Position numbers and translations under genes: made by a program. Below, piece by piece: positions 8,610-20,403 of a DNA stretch of 64,000 bases (its first letter is position 1; each line of letters begins with the position of its first letter). Below the pieces are notes generated by a model. It was not told the DNA's origin. It was given only the letters and a program-made list of their open reading frames with translations, and ran no database searches. Source of the stretch: Rhodospirillales bacterium (lineage in GTDB: Bacteria > Pseudomonadota > Alphaproteobacteria > ATCC43930 > CGMCC-115725); NCBI GenBank assembly GCA_947473305.1, contig CANJCB010000014.1, positions 1 through 64,000 on the forward strand, in the 5' to 3' direction.

Positions 8610-9680
8610 CTAGCCGGACTTCCACTGCTCCCAGCGTTCCTTCAGCGCCGGCAGCCGGGGGGAGAGCCAAGCCGCATCCGGCATATAGCCGACCGCCTTA
8701 TTCGCGGGCCAGGTCGGCAGTTCCGGCCCGACCTGAGGCTTCATATAGTCGAAGGATTTGGGATTCGCCGGGCCGTAGGTCACCCGCTCGCAGAAATCGG
8801 CGAGCCGGTCGGCGCGGGTGCAGAACTCCGCGAATTGCCAGGCGAGTTTCGCGCGCGGCGTTCCCTTGGCCACATAGTAGTAAGTCGTATTGTGCTCGGC
8901 GCCTTCCCAGAGCATCTCGATCGGGACGCCCTGGTGGATAAGCTCCGTCCCCCGGGCATTCCACATCGGCAGCATGTCGATCTCGCCATCCTTGATCAAT
9001 TGCTGCTGCTGATTGCCCTGAGTGTAGAAGACCTTTATGTGCGGCTTCAATTCATCGAGCTTCTTGAAAGCGCGGTCGAGATCCAGGGGATAGAGCTTCT
9101 CGCGCGGGACCCCATCGGCCAGAAGCGCGAAAGCGCACATGGTGAAGCCCCGGTCATAGACCGCCCTTGTGCCCGGGAATTTCTTCACGTCCCAGAAATC
9201 GGCCCAGTTCTTAGGCCCGCCGTTTGGAAATTTGTCCTTCCGATAGGCCAGGTTCGTGGTGAGTTCAGCGAGCGCCACCGCGAGATCGCCCAGGGTCTTA
9301 TCCGGCAGGGAGGCATCGCGCTGCACGATGGACCAATCGACATGCTCCACCAGCCCCTCGGCATCGGCCGAGAACAGCTCCGGCGGGTTTCCCCAGGAAA
9401 CGTCCCATTCGTAGTTGCGCGTCTGGACCTGGGCCTTGAGCTTCGCGAAGGACACCGGCATGACCGGCTTGACCTGGATGCCGGTTTCCTTGGTGAAGGG
9501 CTTGAAGAAGGCCTCGTCCTCGGAGGTCGTCAGGATCCCGCCCCAGGTGTTCACATAGAGCACCTTTTCCTGGGCCGCCGCCGAACGCCCCAGGAATAAG
9601 GGAGCGGAAACCGCCCCCACCAAGGCTCCGGCGCCCTTAAGAGCCGTCCTGCGATCGATTTTCATCTCACCGTTCCGCAT
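8610..9680 (-). CDS. ABC transporter substrate-binding protein, polyamine/iron type
   Basis: The 356-residue protein starts with a likely Tat signal (DRRTALKGAGALVGAVSAP followed by AAA-QE, cleavage near residue 35) and continues as a PotD-like family 1 extracellular solute-binding protein: VLYVNTWGG, FTKETGIQV, WDVSWGNP, TNLAYRKDKF, NWADFWDVKKFPG. Such proteins deliver spermidine, putrescine or other small ligands to an ABC importer. No permease or ATPase genes are adjacent, so it is an orphan here and the ligand is unknown. ATG at 9680 follows AAGGGAGGACGAG, an excellent ribosome binding site; an upstream ATG at 9749 lacks one. Confidence 0.88.
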   Translation of the reverse strand: MRNGEMKIDRRTALKGAGALVGAVSAPLFLGRSAAAQEKVLYVNTWGGILTTSEDEAFFKPFTKETGIQVKPVMPVSFAKLKAQVQTRNYEWDVSWGNPPELFSADAEGLVEHVDWSIVQRDASLPDKTLGDLAVALAELTTNLAYRKDKFPNGGPKNWADFWDVKKFPGTRAVYDRGFTMCAFALLADGVPREKLYPLDLDRAFKKLDELKPHIKVFYTQGNQQQQLIKDGEIDMLPMWNARGTELIHQGVPIEMLWEGAEHNTTYYYVAKGTPRAKLAWQFAEFCTRADRLADFCERVTYGPANPKSFDYMKPQVGPELPTWPANKAVGYMPDAAWLSPRLPALKERWEQWKSG

Positions 9681-9796
9681 CTCGTCCTCCCTTAAGTTTC
9701 GAGACTTCTTCTCCCGACCCTTCAAGAGAGTCGGTTGCGCCGGGGGCACCCATCCGTTAAGCGTGCATCTCCCGTTCCCGAGCCCGACGAGTCATC

Positions 9797-11095
9797 ATGA
9801 TACCACGCTACAGCCGACCTGAAATGAGCGCGATCTGGGAGCCGGAGAACCGCTTCCGCATCTGGTTCGAGATCGAGGCCCACGCCTGCGACGCGCTGGC
9901 CGAAAAGGGCGTGATCCCGAAGGAAGCCGCCCGCGTCATCTGGGAAAAGGGCAAGTTCGAGGTCGACCGCATCGACGAGATCGAGCGCGAGACCAAGCAC
10001 GACGTCATCGCCTTCCTGACCAACCTCGCCGAGCACATCGGGCCGGAAGCGCGCTTCCTGCACCAGGGCATGACCTCGAGCGACGTGCTCGACACCTGCC
10101 TGGCCGTGCAGTTGAAGCAGGCCTCGGACATCCTGCTCAAGGATCTCGACCGGTTGTTGGAAGTCCTGAAGAAGCGGGCTTTCGAGCATAAGATGACGCT
10201 GACTGTGGGACGCAGCCACGGCATCCATGCGGAGCCGGTGACCTTCGGCCTCAAGCTCGCGGGCTTCTATGCGGAATTCCAGCGCAACCGGGCTCGGCTC
10301 GAAGCGGCGCAAAAGGAAATCGCCACCTGCGCCATCTCGGGCGCGGTCGGGACTTTCGCCAATATCGACCCGGATATCGAAGCCTATGTGGCAGAAAAGC
10401 TGGGACTGGCTATCGAGCCCGTTTCCACCCAAGTGATCCCGCGCGACCGCCATGCGATGTTCTTCGCCACCCTGGGCGTCATCGCCAGTTCCATCGAACG
10501 GCTGGCTATCGAGATCCGCCACCTCCAGCGCACCGAGGTCCGCGAGGTCGAGGAATTTTTCGCGCCGGGGCAGAAGGGCTCTTCGGCCATGCCCCATAAG
10601 CGCAACCCGGTGCTGACGGAGAACCTGACCGGTCTCGCACGGCTCATTCGGGGTGCCGTGGTGCCGGCGATGGAGAATGTCGCGCTCTGGCACGAGCGGG
10701 ACATCTCCCATTCGGCCGTGGAGCGGGTCATCGGACCCGATACGACCATCGGCCTCGATTTCGCCCTGGCGCGGCTCGCCAATGTGATCGACCGGATGAT
10801 GGTCTATCCCGAGGCCATGCAGCGGAACCTCGATCACCTGGGCGGGCTCGTCAATTCACAACGGGTGCTGCTCGCCCTGACCCAGGCCGGCATGAGCCGC
10901 GAGGACGCCTATCGGGCGGTCCAGCGCAACGCCATGCAGGTCTGGGAGCGGAAGGGAACCTTCCTCGACCTATTGAAGGCCGATCCGGACGTGCGCAAGC
11001 ATCTCGGGGCCGAGGTGCTCGACGCTCAATTCGACGATGCCTATCACACGAAGCACGTCGACACGATCTTCCGGCGCGTCTTCGGGGAGGCGTGA
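9797..11095 (+). CDS. purB: Adenylosuccinate lyase
   Basis: PurB cleaves SAICAR to AICAR and adenylosuccinate to AMP, both with release of fumarate. The 432-residue protein starts MIPRYSRPEMSAIWE and has the superfamily signature GSSAMPHKRNP, with the catalytic Ser in the flexible loop before it, plus TSSDVLDTC and GRSHGIHAEP, whose His is the general acid. Length fits the short bacterial PurB class. It is transcribed toward the ATPase zeta gene and lies 1.3 kb upstream of purC, which has its own promoter-like sequence, so the pur genes may form two units. Confidence 0.96.
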   Translation: MIPRYSRPEMSAIWEPENRFRIWFEIEAHACDALAEKGVIPKEAARVIWEKGKFEVDRIDEIERETKHDVIAFLTNLAEHIGPEARFLHQGMTSSDVLDTCLAVQLKQASDILLKDLDRLLEVLKKRAFEHKMTLTVGRSHGIHAEPVTFGLKLAGFYAEFQRNRARLEAAQKEIATCAISGAVGTFANIDPDIEAYVAEKLGLAIEPVSTQVIPRDRHAMFFATLGVIASSIERLAIEIRHLQRTEVREVEEFFAPGQKGSSAMPHKRNPVLTENLTGLARLIRGAVVPAMENVALWHERDISHSAVERVIGPDTTIGLDFALARLANVIDRMMVYPEAMQRNLDHLGGLVNSQRVLLALTQAGMSREDAYRAVQRNAMQVWERKGTFLDLLKADPDVRKHLGAEVLDAQFDDAYHTKHVDTIFRRVFGEA

Positions 11096-11099
11096 GGGC

Positions 11100-11423
11100 C
11101 TAGCGGCCCTCCGCGATCTCCTTCCTGGCCTGGATTTCCAGGCGATGCATTTCAGCGATCAGCTGCTCGCGCGCGAGCGACTTGCCCTTGGCGTCGAGAT
11201 CCTTGGTCACCTTGCGCAGCACGTCTTCGTCGCCCGGCTCTTCCAGATCGGCCTCGATCACTTCCTTGGCATAGGATGCCGCCTCCGCCTCGGAGAGGCC
11301 CATACGCTCGCCGAGCCAAAGCCCGAACAGCTTGTTGCGCCGTACCTTGGCCTTGAAGGCGAGTTCCTGGTCGTGCTCGAACTTCTTCTCAAAACCCTTT
11401 TCACGGTCATTGAAACCAGACAT
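11100..11423 (-). CDS. F1-ATPase inhibitor zeta subunit (DUF1476)
   Basis: The 107-residue helical protein begins MSGFNDREKGFEKKF and has the hallmark RNKLFGLWLGERMGL and YAKEVIEADLEEPG segments of the alphaproteobacterial zeta subunit, which binds F1 at the catalytic interface through its N-terminus and blocks ATP hydrolysis. The inhibitory N-terminal stretch is intact. It is convergent with purB, with four bases between stop codons, and away from any atp operon, as usual for this gene. This family is confined to Alphaproteobacteria and supports the taxonomic placement. Confidence 0.94.
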   Translation of the reverse strand: MSGFNDREKGFEKKFEHDQELAFKAKVRRNKLFGLWLGERMGLSEAEAASYAKEVIEADLEEPGDEDVLRKVTKDLDAKGKSLAREQLIAEMHRLEIQARKEIAEGR

Positions 11424-11535
11424 GCGGCCTAAGCTCCTTATCGCTTGGAGTTCGGAGGATTCCGGTCGCTCCCACGCTCATCCCTATTTATAAGGGCAAT
11501 GAGACATTTTCCAGGACGCAGATCACAGAAACCCG

Positions 11536-12291
11536 ATGTGCACCGTCATTATTCTGCGCCGCCCCGCCCATCGTTGGCCGCTTATCCTCGCCGGAAACCG
11601 GGATGAGATGATCGACCGCGCCTGGCGCACGCCCGGCCGGCATTGGCCCGATAGGCCAGATGTCGTCGCGGGGATGGACGAATTGGCAAGCGGCTCCTGG
11701 CTTGGCGTAAACGATCTGGGCGTGGTAGCCGTCGCCCTCAACCGGCATGGTTCGCTCGGCCCCAAGCCCGGCGTGCGCTCGCGCGGCGAACTCGTGCTGG
11801 AGGCGCTCGACCATGCGGATGCTGAGAGGGCCGCGGCAGCTCTGGGCCAGATTGAGCCCAGCGCCTACCGCTCCTTCAATATCGTGGTTGCCGACAACCG
11901 GGATGCCTTCTGGGTCCGTCATGCCGATCCGACCGGAACCTTGCCGGTCCAGGTGAGGCCGATACCCGAAGGTTTGTCGCTGCTCGCGGCGGGCGACCTG
12001 GACGATCCCGATTCGGTTCGGCTGCGCCGCTTCAAGCCGCGTTTTGCCGAAGCCCAAGCGCCCGATCCCGAGACGGGAGACTGGTCGGATTGGGAAAAAT
12101 TGCTGGAAGACGACAGCCGCGACCCCGCCGACGATCCGACGAGCGCCCTCCTGATCCAGCCGCGCAATGGTTTCGCCACGGTGTCGAGTTCCCTGGTCGC
12201 GCTTCCCGCGGCGGGCTCCGCTTCGATGAAGCCGGTCTTCCGCTTTACAACCCGCCAGCCCGAGCCCACATCCTGGATCGAGGTCGATTGA
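11536..12291 (+). CDS. NRDE/TANGO2-family protein
   Basis: The 251-residue protein starts MCTVII and carries the family-naming NRDE at residues 21-24, followed by [15 protein letters not shown] and VALNRHG. The invariant Cys2 and the overall pattern resemble an Ntn-hydrolase, but removal of Met1 and catalysis are inference. The eukaryotic homologue TANGO2 has been linked to Golgi organisation and heme or lipid handling; the bacterial role is unsettled. It is located between the ATPase zeta gene and purC. The last residues (about 175-251) are less conserved. Confidence 0.88.
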   Translation: MCTVIILRRPAHRWPLILAGNRDEMIDRAWRTPGRHWPDRPDVVAGMDELASGSWLGVNDLGVVAVALNRHGSLGPKPGVRSRGELVLEALDHADAERAAAALGQIEPSAYRSFNIVVADNRDAFWVRHADPTGTLPVQVRPIPEGLSLLAAGDLDDPDSVRLRRFKPRFAEAQAPDPETGDWSDWEKLLEDDSRDPADDPTSALLIQPRNGFATVSSSLVALPAAGSASMKPVFRFTTRQPEPTSWIEVD

Positions 12292-12316
12292 CACTGGGCT
12301 TGACCGGCCCCGGCAT

Positions 12317-12344
12317 TGTTTCGAAGCCGGGTCCTTGCTATACA
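12317..12344 (+). promoter_or_regulatory. Possible sigma-70 promoter for the purCSQL operon
   Basis: TTGTTT at 12317-12322 and TATACA at 12339-12344 are separated by 16 bases and lie 51 bases before the purC ATG. A second -35-like TTGACC at 12300 is too far from the -10. The match is by eye only. Confidence 0.4.
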
Positions 12345-12395
12345 GCCCCCATCGGCGACCGAGCGTCGGCCACCTTTTGTATGGGTAACACGGCC

Positions 12396-13160
12396 ATGTC
12401 CCGTCGCAGGCAGATCTACGAAGGCAAGGCCAAGGTCCTTTTCGAGGGACCGGAGCCGGGCACTCTCGTCCAATATTTCAAGGACGACGCCAGCGCCTTC
12501 AACAACAGCAAGAAGGGCACGATCACCGGCAAGGGCGTGCTCAACAATCGCATCAGCGAATATCTGATGACCATGCTGGCCCAATTGGGGATCCCGACCC
12601 ATTTCGTGCGCCGCCTCAATATGCGCGAACAGCTCGTCCGAGAGGTCGAGATCATCCCGATCGATCTGGTCGTGCGCAATGTGGCGGCAGGCTCGATCGC
12701 CAAGCGTTTCGGCCTTGTCGAAGGGGCGCCCCTGCCCCGCTCCATCGTCGAATATTACTATAAGAACGACGAGCTTGGCGGCCCGCTCGTGTCGGAAGAG
12801 CACATCACCGCCTTCGGCTGGGCCACGACCCAGGATCTCGACGAGATGCTCCAGATGGCGCTCCGGATCAACGATTTCCTGAGCGGGCTTTTCCTTGGGA
12901 TCGGCATCCGGCTCATCGATTTCCGGCTGGAGTTCGGCCGGCTCTACAACAACGACGAGATGCGGCTCGTGGTCGCCGACGAGATCAGCCCCGACAATTG
13001 CCGGCTCTGGGATCTGAAGACCAACGAGAAGATGGACAAGGACCGGTTCCGTGAGGATCTGGGCCGGGTCGAAGAGGCCTATCAGGAAGTGGCGCGGCGT
13101 CTCGGCATCCTGCCCGAGGGCGGCCCGGCGGACCTCAAGGGTCCGAAAACGATGCAGTGA
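12396..13160 (+). CDS. purC: Phosphoribosylaminoimidazole-succinocarboxamide synthase
   Basis: PurC joins CAIR and aspartate to form SAICAR with ATP use. The 254-residue protein has [16 protein letters not shown] with the ATP-binding glycine/lysine segment, [36 protein letters not shown] and [15 protein letters not shown], all diagnostic. ATG at 12396 (MSRRRQ) matches alphaproteobacterial PurC starts; ATG at 12381 would add five residues. It is the first gene of a tight purC-purS-purQ-purL run. Confidence 0.97.
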   Translation: MSRRRQIYEGKAKVLFEGPEPGTLVQYFKDDASAFNNSKKGTITGKGVLNNRISEYLMTMLAQLGIPTHFVRRLNMREQLVREVEIIPIDLVVRNVAAGSIAKRFGLVEGAPLPRSIVEYYYKNDELGGPLVSEEHITAFGWATTQDLDEMLQMALRINDFLSGLFLGIGIRLIDFRLEFGRLYNNDEMRLVVADEISPDNCRLWDLKTNEKMDKDRFREDLGRVEEAYQEVARRLGILPEGGPADLKGPKTMQ

Positions 13161-13171
13161 GCGGAGACCAG

Positions 13172-13414
13172 ATGCGCGCAAGAGTTCATGTCACGCTCAA
13201 GAGCGGCGTTCTAGACCCTCAGGGCAAGGCCATCGGCCATGCCCTGGCATCCCTGGGCTTCGGCGGCGTCAACGAGGTCCGCCAGGGCAAGGTCATCGAG
13301 CTGGACCTTACCGAAAAGGATCCCGAAAGCGCCCGCGCCCAGGTCAAGGCCATGTGCGAGAAGCTGCTCGCCAATACCGTGATCGAGAATTACGCCATCG
13401 AGCTTCAGGGCTGA
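13172..13414 (+). CDS. purS: FGAM synthase subunit PurS
   Basis: PurS is the small subunit of the three-part FGAM synthase; it helps couple PurQ ammonia release with PurL. The 80-residue protein has the family pattern [30 protein letters not shown] and [16 protein letters not shown] at 13172 is preceded by GCGGAG; a GTG 15 bases earlier overlaps the purC stop. The gap to purC is 11 bases and to purQ seven. Confidence 0.96.
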   Translation: MRARVHVTLKSGVLDPQGKAIGHALASLGFGGVNEVRQGKVIELDLTEKDPESARAQVKAMCEKLLANTVIENYAIELQG

Positions 13415-13421
13415 GGGTCCG

Positions 13422-14107
13422 ATGCAAGCAGCCGTCGTCGTCTTTCCCGGCTCGAATCGGGAACAGGATGTCATGGATGCCATCGCCCGCGCCACGGGCC
13501 GGCAACCCCTTAAAGTCTGGCACCGCGACAGCGAGTTGCCCAAGGCCGACCTGATCGTCATTCCCGGCGGCTTCGCCTATGGCGACTATCTGCGCTGCGG
13601 CGCGATGGCCGCCCATTCGCCGATCATGCGCGAGATCAAGGCCAAGGCCGCCAAAGGGACACCGGTCCTCGGGATCTGCAACGGCTTCCAGGTCCTGACC
13701 GAGGCGGGATTGCTGCCCGGCGTGCTGATGACCAACAAGACCCTCAAATTCCACTGCATGGACGTGCATCTGAAAGTGGAATCGAGCCAGAATATCTTCA
13801 CCTGCGGCTATCAGGCGGGCCAGGTAATCCGGGTCCCGGTCGCCCATCATGACGGCAATTACTTCGCCGACGACGAGACCCTCGACCGGATCGAGGGCGA
13901 GGGTCAGGTAGCCTTCCGCTATTGCACGGCGGACGGCGCGCTGACCCAGGAAGGCAATGCCAACGGCTCGGCGCGCAATATCGCCGGCGTCTTCAACGAG
14001 ACAAAGACCGTCTTGGGCCTGATGCCCCATCCCGAGGATGCGACGGACCCGCTCCTGGGCGGCATCGACGGGCAGGCTCTGTTCTCCGGCCTCGCGGGGG
14101 CGCTCTC

Positions 14108-14111
<4 letters not shown>
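13422..14111 (+). CDS. purQ: FGAM synthase glutaminase subunit PurQ
   Basis: PurQ hydrolyses glutamine and passes ammonia to PurL. The 229-residue class I glutamine amidotransferase has the nucleophile C86 in VLGICNGFQ and the His/Glu partners H203 and E205 in LMPHPEDAT. Its oxyanion segment is [15 protein letters not shown]. The stop codon overlaps the purL GTG start by four bases (GTGA), which suggests translational coupling of two subunits of the same complex. Confidence 0.97.
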
Positions 14112-16294
<2,183 letters not shown>

Positions 16295-16312
16295 GAGACC
16301 CGGAGAACCTTC

Positions 16313-16549
16313 ATGGCAATGGACGCGGCGACGATCGAGAAGATGATCAAGGACGGCCTGCCCGACGCCCAGGTCTCGATCGAGGATCTGCGCGGCGACG
16401 GCGACCATTACGCGGCCAACGTCGTCTCTGCGGCCTTCAAGGGCAAGACCCGGGTGCAGCAGCACCAGATGGTCTACAAGGCGCTGCAGGGTAAGATGGG
16501 TAACGAGTTGCATGCGCTGGCATTGCAGACCAGCGCGCCCGCCGAGTAG
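16313..16549 (+). CDS. BolA-family protein
   Basis: The 78-residue protein is a short BolA/YrbA-type protein with the GDGDHYAANVVSAAFKGKTRVQQHQMVYKAL core, whose His residues can share a [2Fe-2S] cluster with a monothiol glutaredoxin. The next gene encodes exactly such a glutaredoxin, as in many alphaproteobacteria, so the pair probably acts in iron-sulfur or iron homeostasis. A second in-frame ATG at 16319 is possible. It lies 18 bases after purL and may be co-transcribed. Confidence 0.93.
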   Translation: MAMDAATIEKMIKDGLPDAQVSIEDLRGDGDHYAANVVSAAFKGKTRVQQHQMVYKALQGKMGNELHALALQTSAPAE

Positions 16550-16589
16550 ATTTCACGACTAGAGCTATCCGATAGCGAGAGGACCGAAC

Positions 16590-16922
16590 ATGGATGCCAC
16601 CGTCAGCGAACGCATCAAGCAGGACATCACCGACAATCAGGTCGTGCTGTTCATGAAAGGCACGCCCGTCTTCCCGCAATGCGGCTTCTCCGCAGCGGTG
16701 GTGCAGATCCTGACCCATATGGGCGTCAAGTTCAAAGGCATCGACGTGCTCGCCGATCCCTCCCTGCGCCAGGGCATCAAGGAATTCTCCAGCTGGCCGA
16801 CCATCCCCCAGCTCTACGTCAAGGGCGAGTTCGTCGGCGGCTGCGATATCGTCCGCGAGATGTATGAAAGCGGCGAGCTTCAGGGCTTCATGCAGGAACA
16901 GGGCGTCGCCGCCCGCGCCTGA
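16590..16922 (+). CDS. grxD: Monothiol glutaredoxin, Grx4 type
   Basis: The 110-residue protein has the CGFS active site (C31) after [10 protein letters not shown], the cis-Pro motif WPTIPQLY and [10 protein letters not shown] for glutathione binding. Monothiol Grx4 proteins carry and transfer [2Fe-2S] clusters with BolA partners. It follows the BolA gene by 40 bases and is followed by a strong terminator, so it closes the purine transcript. Confidence 0.96.
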   Translation: MDATVSERIKQDITDNQVVLFMKGTPVFPQCGFSAAVVQILTHMGVKFKGIDVLADPSLRQGIKEFSSWPTIPQLYVKGEFVGGCDIVREMYESGELQGFMQEQGVAARA

Positions 16923-16941
16923 GAGCCAGGCCGCTTCGATC

Positions 16942-16975
16942 AAAAGGCCGGTGGTTTTCCATCGGCCTTTTTCTT
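16942..16975 (+). terminator. Rho-independent terminator after grxD
   Basis: AAAAGGCCG at 16942-16950 and CGGCCTTTT at 16963-16971 form a 9-bp stem around a 12-base loop, followed by TCTTT. The inverted A-run means it may also stop the converging dioxygenase transcript. Confidence 0.85.
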
Positions 16976-16979
16976 TGCC

Positions 16980-17747
16980 TTACCCGCCGAATGCGAAGGC
17001 CGATAGGCTTAAGGTTCCGCTGCTGAAGCCCGTGTTGATCCGCCGCCCCGCCGCCCCATGGGCAGCGCCGAGAGGCACGAACAAGGGCAGGAAATGCTCG
17101 GGCGTCGGATGGGCGCGCAAGGCCTGGGGAGCCGCCTCGACCCAATCGAGAGCCTCCACCGTCTTTCCGTCTTCGAGCGTCCGGCCAAGCCAATCGTCGA
17201 AGGCAGCCGCCCAGGGCACGACCGCGTCGCTGCCGCGATGAAGCTCCCGCAGATTATGGGTCGAGCTTCCGCTGCCGAGAATCAGCACGCCTTCCTCCCG
17301 CAACGGGGCCAATGCCTCTCCCAAACGGAAATGCCAGGCGGCATCCCGATAGGGCTGCACCGAAAGCTGCGCGACCGGGATATCCGCCTTGGGATAGAGA
17401 TAGCTCAAGGGAACCCAGGCGCCGTGATCGAGACCATAGTCAGGATCGATCACGCAACCGGTCCCTTGCAGAAGCTCCTGGGTCCGCATGGCCAAGTCGG
17501 CGGCGCCGGGCGCCGGATAGCGGATCCGGTAGAGCGCTTCCGGAAATCCATAGAAATCGTGGATCGTCTCGGGCTTCGCGGTTCCGGCGACGACCGGCGC
17601 CTCCGTCATCCAATGGGCCGAAACGCAAAGGATGGCCTTCGGACGGGGAAGCTCCTCCCCGAGCTTGCGCAGGAAATCGCCGGTCTTGCCGGCCTCGACC
17701 GCCATCATCCGCGAGCCATGGGAGATGAAGAGCGTGGGGAGGGTCAT
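16980..17747 (-). CDS. Class III extradiol ring-cleavage dioxygenase, DODA/YgiD type
   Basis: The 255-residue protein matches the 4,5-DOPA-extradiol-dioxygenase family: TLFISHGSRMM near the start (zinc/iron His11-like), LCVSAHWMTEAPVV, DYGLDHGAWVPLSYLYP with the second His ligand, and ILGSGSSTHNLRELH with another His. Most relatives read SHGSP; here Pro is Arg, which is not a metal ligand. E. coli YgiD cleaves DOPA in vitro, but the natural substrate is usually unknown. It stands between the grxD terminator and the CNNM gene and is transcribed with the minus-strand group. Confidence 0.9.
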   Translation of the reverse strand: MTLPTLFISHGSRMMAVEAGKTGDFLRKLGEELPRPKAILCVSAHWMTEAPVVAGTAKPETIHDFYGFPEALYRIRYPAPGAADLAMRTQELLQGTGCVIDPDYGLDHGAWVPLSYLYPKADIPVAQLSVQPYRDAAWHFRLGEALAPLREEGVLILGSGSSTHNLRELHRGSDAVVPWAAAFDDWLGRTLEDGKTVEALDWVEAAPQALRAHPTPEHFLPLFVPLGAAHGAAGRRINTGFSSGTLSLSAFAFGG

Positions 17748-17791
17748 GATCTCTCCTAGATGGTCCTAAGGGACGTCACTGCCAAGCCCAG

Positions 17792-19105
17792 CTAGTCTGC
17801 CGGCTTTTCGGGGGCGATCAACACGCGGTCCACCCGCCGCCCGTCCATATCCACCACCTCGAAGCGGTAATCGCCAACGGTCACATAATCCGCGACGCTC
17901 GGAACGCGGTTGAGACGGCCCATCAGGAAGCCGCCCAGGGTATGAAAATCCCCGCTGTCGTCGCCGGGCAGCTCGGTGAGACCGAGAAGGTCCTTCACCT
18001 CGTCGATGGTTGTCATGCCATCGACAAGCCAGGAGCCGTCCTCCCGCTGCACGACGGCCGGATCCTCCTGGTCGCCAGGGACCGCGATGTCGCCGACCAA
18101 CGACTGCATGATGTCGTTCAAGGTGACGATGCCTTCGAAATCGCCGTATTCGTCGATGACGATGGCCAAGGGCTCGCCCGACTTCTTGAAGATCTCCAAT
18201 GCCCGGAGCGCCGTCACCGTATTGGGCAGATAAAGCGGCGGCTTCACTGCCGTCCGCAGATCGAGCGGTTTGCCCGCGAACGAGGTCGCCAGCAATTCCT
18301 TCACCTGAACGATGCCGACGACCTGCTGAGGCCCGCCATCCACCACGGGGAAGCGCGAATAGGGGCTCTCGCTGATCTTGCGGCGGGTCTCCTCCTCGCT
18401 GTCGGTGACGTCGAGCCATTCGACCTGGGTCCGGGGACTCATGACCGCGCTGATGCGGCGGTCGCCCAGTCGCAGCGCCATCTGCACAATGGCCGTCTCG
18501 CCCACATGGAAGTGTCCGGCGGCAGCTCCCTCCTGGAGCATCAGGCCGATTTCCTCCTCGGTCACGGCGGAGGGTTCGCGAGGCCCGCGCGGAACCAACC
18601 GCAGGACGAGGTTGCTGGACGCGCTGAGAAACCATTCCACGGGCGTCGAAACCACGGCCATGCCGCGGAGAAATCCGGCCAAAGCCGAGGCGATCCGCTC
18701 CGGCCGCGACAGCGCCAGTCGCTTCGGCACCAATTCACCGAGGATCAGCGTCAGGTAGGAAATACCAATTACCACCAGGCTGATGGCGATGGTGCGGGTG
18801 TAGGTGGCGGGCACGCCGGGGATCTGCTCGATATATTCGGCAAGGCTGTCCGAAAGCGTGGCTCCGCCGAGGGTGCTGGCGAAGACGCCGATGACGGTGA
18901 TCCCGATCTGCACCGTGGAGAGGAAGCGGCCCGGGTCGCGCTTCAGTTCCAGCGCGATCTCGGCGCCGTGGGCTCCCCTGCCGCCCCGCTCCACCGCATG
19001 TTGGAGACGGGCGCGGCGCGCCGATACCACAGCCATCTCCGCCATGGCGAAGAAGCCATTGAGCAGGATCAAGAGAAAGACGACCGCAATCTGGAAGGCG
19101 AGCAT
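17792..19105 (-). CDS. CNNM/CorC-HlyC family protein with CBS pair
   Basis: The 437-residue protein has an N-terminal DUF21 membrane domain (three to four helices in residues 1-165, with GFFAMAEMAVVSARRARL and LILGELVPKRLALSRPE), a CBS pair (about 210-335, with VMSPRTQVEWLD and GIVTLNDIMQSLVGD) and a C-terminal CorC_HlyC domain (about 350-435, with GDYRFEVVDMDGRRVDRVLI). Family members act in Mg2+ or Co2+ transport or efflux and nucleotide sensing through CBS; the older name hemolysin is misleading. It is a single gene with an intergenic space of about 120 bases to the cupin gene. Confidence 0.9.
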   Translation of the reverse strand: MLAFQIAVVFLLILLNGFFAMAEMAVVSARRARLQHAVERGGRGAHGAEIALELKRDPGRFLSTVQIGITVIGVFASTLGGATLSDSLAEYIEQIPGVPATYTRTIAISLVVIGISYLTLILGELVPKRLALSRPERIASALAGFLRGMAVVSTPVEWFLSASSNLVLRLVPRGPREPSAVTEEEIGLMLQEGAAAGHFHVGETAIVQMALRLGDRRISAVMSPRTQVEWLDVTDSEEETRRKISESPYSRFPVVDGGPQQVVGIVQVKELLATSFAGKPLDLRTAVKPPLYLPNTVTALRALEIFKKSGEPLAIVIDEYGDFEGIVTLNDIMQSLVGDIAVPGDQEDPAVVQREDGSWLVDGMTTIDEVKDLLGLTELPGDDSGDFHTLGGFLMGRLNRVPSVADYVTVGDYRFEVVDMDGRRVDRVLIAPEKPAD

Positions 19106-19226
19106 CGATAATCCGAGCGAAGGTGACAGAGCTCCGCGCAGGATATGCGGGATCGCGTTATTTTTCCGCTATCATTAAGTGCCCGGGCATTGGTACCCCG
19201 GCTTTAACCCCGGTTCCCGCCTTCGC

Positions 19227-19616
19227 CTACTTGGCCGCTTCGGCGAAGGGCTTGGCCTTTTCGACGACCCAAGTTGCGATGACCTTGGCGGTACGCCCCT
19301 TCGAGGCGATTGCCTCATGGGCCGTTGCCGCCGGGATCTGGTAATGATCGCCGGCCTTCAGCTTCCTGTCGGGCCGACCCTCGATCTTCATGGTGATCGA
19401 GCCCTTCAAGACATAGCCGAATTCAGGTCCCGGATGCGTATGGCGGCCACTCGACGTGCCAGCGGCGATTTCCGCCGTTCCGACGATGGTTTCGAGCTGA
19501 GGGGCGGCCGCAAGATCGCCGCGCTCCAACAGGTCGCGCTTGACGCCCGATTGCTGGGCAAGGGCAGCGGTGCTGAAAGCCGCCACCAGGGCGAGAATTA
19601 TCGCGAAACACCTCAT
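19227..19616 (-). CDS. Secreted cupin-domain protein
   Basis: The 129-residue protein has a Sec signal peptide (MRCFAIILALVAAFSTAALA, cleavage after about residue 20) and one cupin domain with RHTHPGPEFGYVLKGS and GDHYQIPAATAHEA; the His/Glu set is that of a metal-binding cupin. The periplasmic location and the lack of a fused domain leave function open. ATG at 19616 follows AGGAGCGGTGTC. It lies just behind the rpsD terminator. Confidence 0.88.
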   Translation of the reverse strand: MRCFAIILALVAAFSTAALAQQSGVKRDLLERGDLAAAPQLETIVGTAEIAAGTSSGRHTHPGPEFGYVLKGSITMKIEGRPDRKLKAGDHYQIPAATAHEAIASKGRTAKVIATWVVEKAKPFAEAAK

Positions 19617-19648
19617 GACACCGCTCCTGAAAATGTGCCCCGAAAGCG

Positions 19649-19678
19649 AAAGGGCCCGGAAAACCGGGCCCTTTTTCT
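19649..19678 (-). terminator. Terminator hairpin behind rpsD
   Basis: An 11-bp perfect stem (AAAGGGCCCGG, loop of four, CCGGGCCCTTT) begins three bases after the rpsD stop on the minus strand. The U-tract is only TTT followed by CGCTTT on this strand and longer on the plus strand, so it may act in both directions. Confidence 0.75.
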
Positions 19679-20295
19679 TACCGCGAGTAGAATTCGACGA
19701 CGAGGTTCGGTTCCATCGGCACCGGGTAAGGCACATCGGCCAGTTTCGGCGCCCGCACGAAGCGGCCCTTCATCTTGTCGTGATCGACTTCCAGATAATC
19801 CGGCACATCGCGCTCGGATGACTTCGACGCTTCCAGGACGACCGCCAGGTCCTTGACCCGCTGGTTGACCTCGATGGTGTCGTTGTCCTTCACCTGATAG
19901 GAGGCGATGTTGACGCGCTTGCCGTTGACCCGGATGTGGCCGTGGTTGACGAACTGGCGCGCCGCGAAGGGGGTCGCCACGAACTTCAGACGGTAGACCA
20001 CCGCGTCGAGGCGGCGCTCCAGCAATTCGACGAGGTTTTCACCCGTGTCGCCCCGGCGGCGCGCGGCCTCTTCATAGAGGCGGCGGAACTGGCGCTCGCC
20101 GATATTGGCGTAATAGCCCTTGAGCTTCTGCTTCGCCATGAGCTGCGTGCCGAAATCCGACGGCTTCTTGCGGCGCTGGCCATGCTGCCCGGGACCATAT
20201 TCCCGGCTGTGGTTCAGGGGGCTCTTGGAGCGGCCCCAGAGGTTGACGCCGAGACGCCGGTTAATCTTGTACTTCGAGCCTTCACGCTTGCTCAT
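19678..20295 (-). CDS. rpsD: 30S ribosomal protein S4
   Basis: S4 nucleates 30S assembly by binding 16S rRNA. The 205-residue protein has the N-terminal S4 domain ([20 protein letters not shown]) and the S4 RNA-binding domain with [30 protein letters not shown], the family signature. The usual N-terminal zinc cysteines are absent. It has its own promoter and is monocistronic, away from the main ribosomal operons, as is common in Alphaproteobacteria. Confidence 0.98.
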   Translation of the reverse strand: MSKREGSKYKINRRLGVNLWGRSKSPLNHSREYGPGQHGQRRKKPSDFGTQLMAKQKLKGYYANIGERQFRRLYEEAARRRGDTGENLVELLERRLDAVVYRLKFVATPFAARQFVNHGHIRVNGKRVNIASYQVKDNDTIEVNQRVKDLAVVLEASKSSERDVPDYLEVDHDKMKGRFVRAPKLADVPYPVPMEPNLVVEFYSR

Positions 20296-20403
20296 AATTC
20301 ACGATATCCATTGTTGGATGATGTTTGTTGTCCCAATAGGTCCTGGACGATCAAGGGTCCGGACGGGGCTTTTTCGGCCCACGTTCTTGGGAAGAAGCGC
20401 GGC

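Noticed and set aside
11919-13181. Open frame of 420 codons on the minus strand
   Set aside because: Antisense to the NRDE gene and purC; product shows only codon-bias composition.
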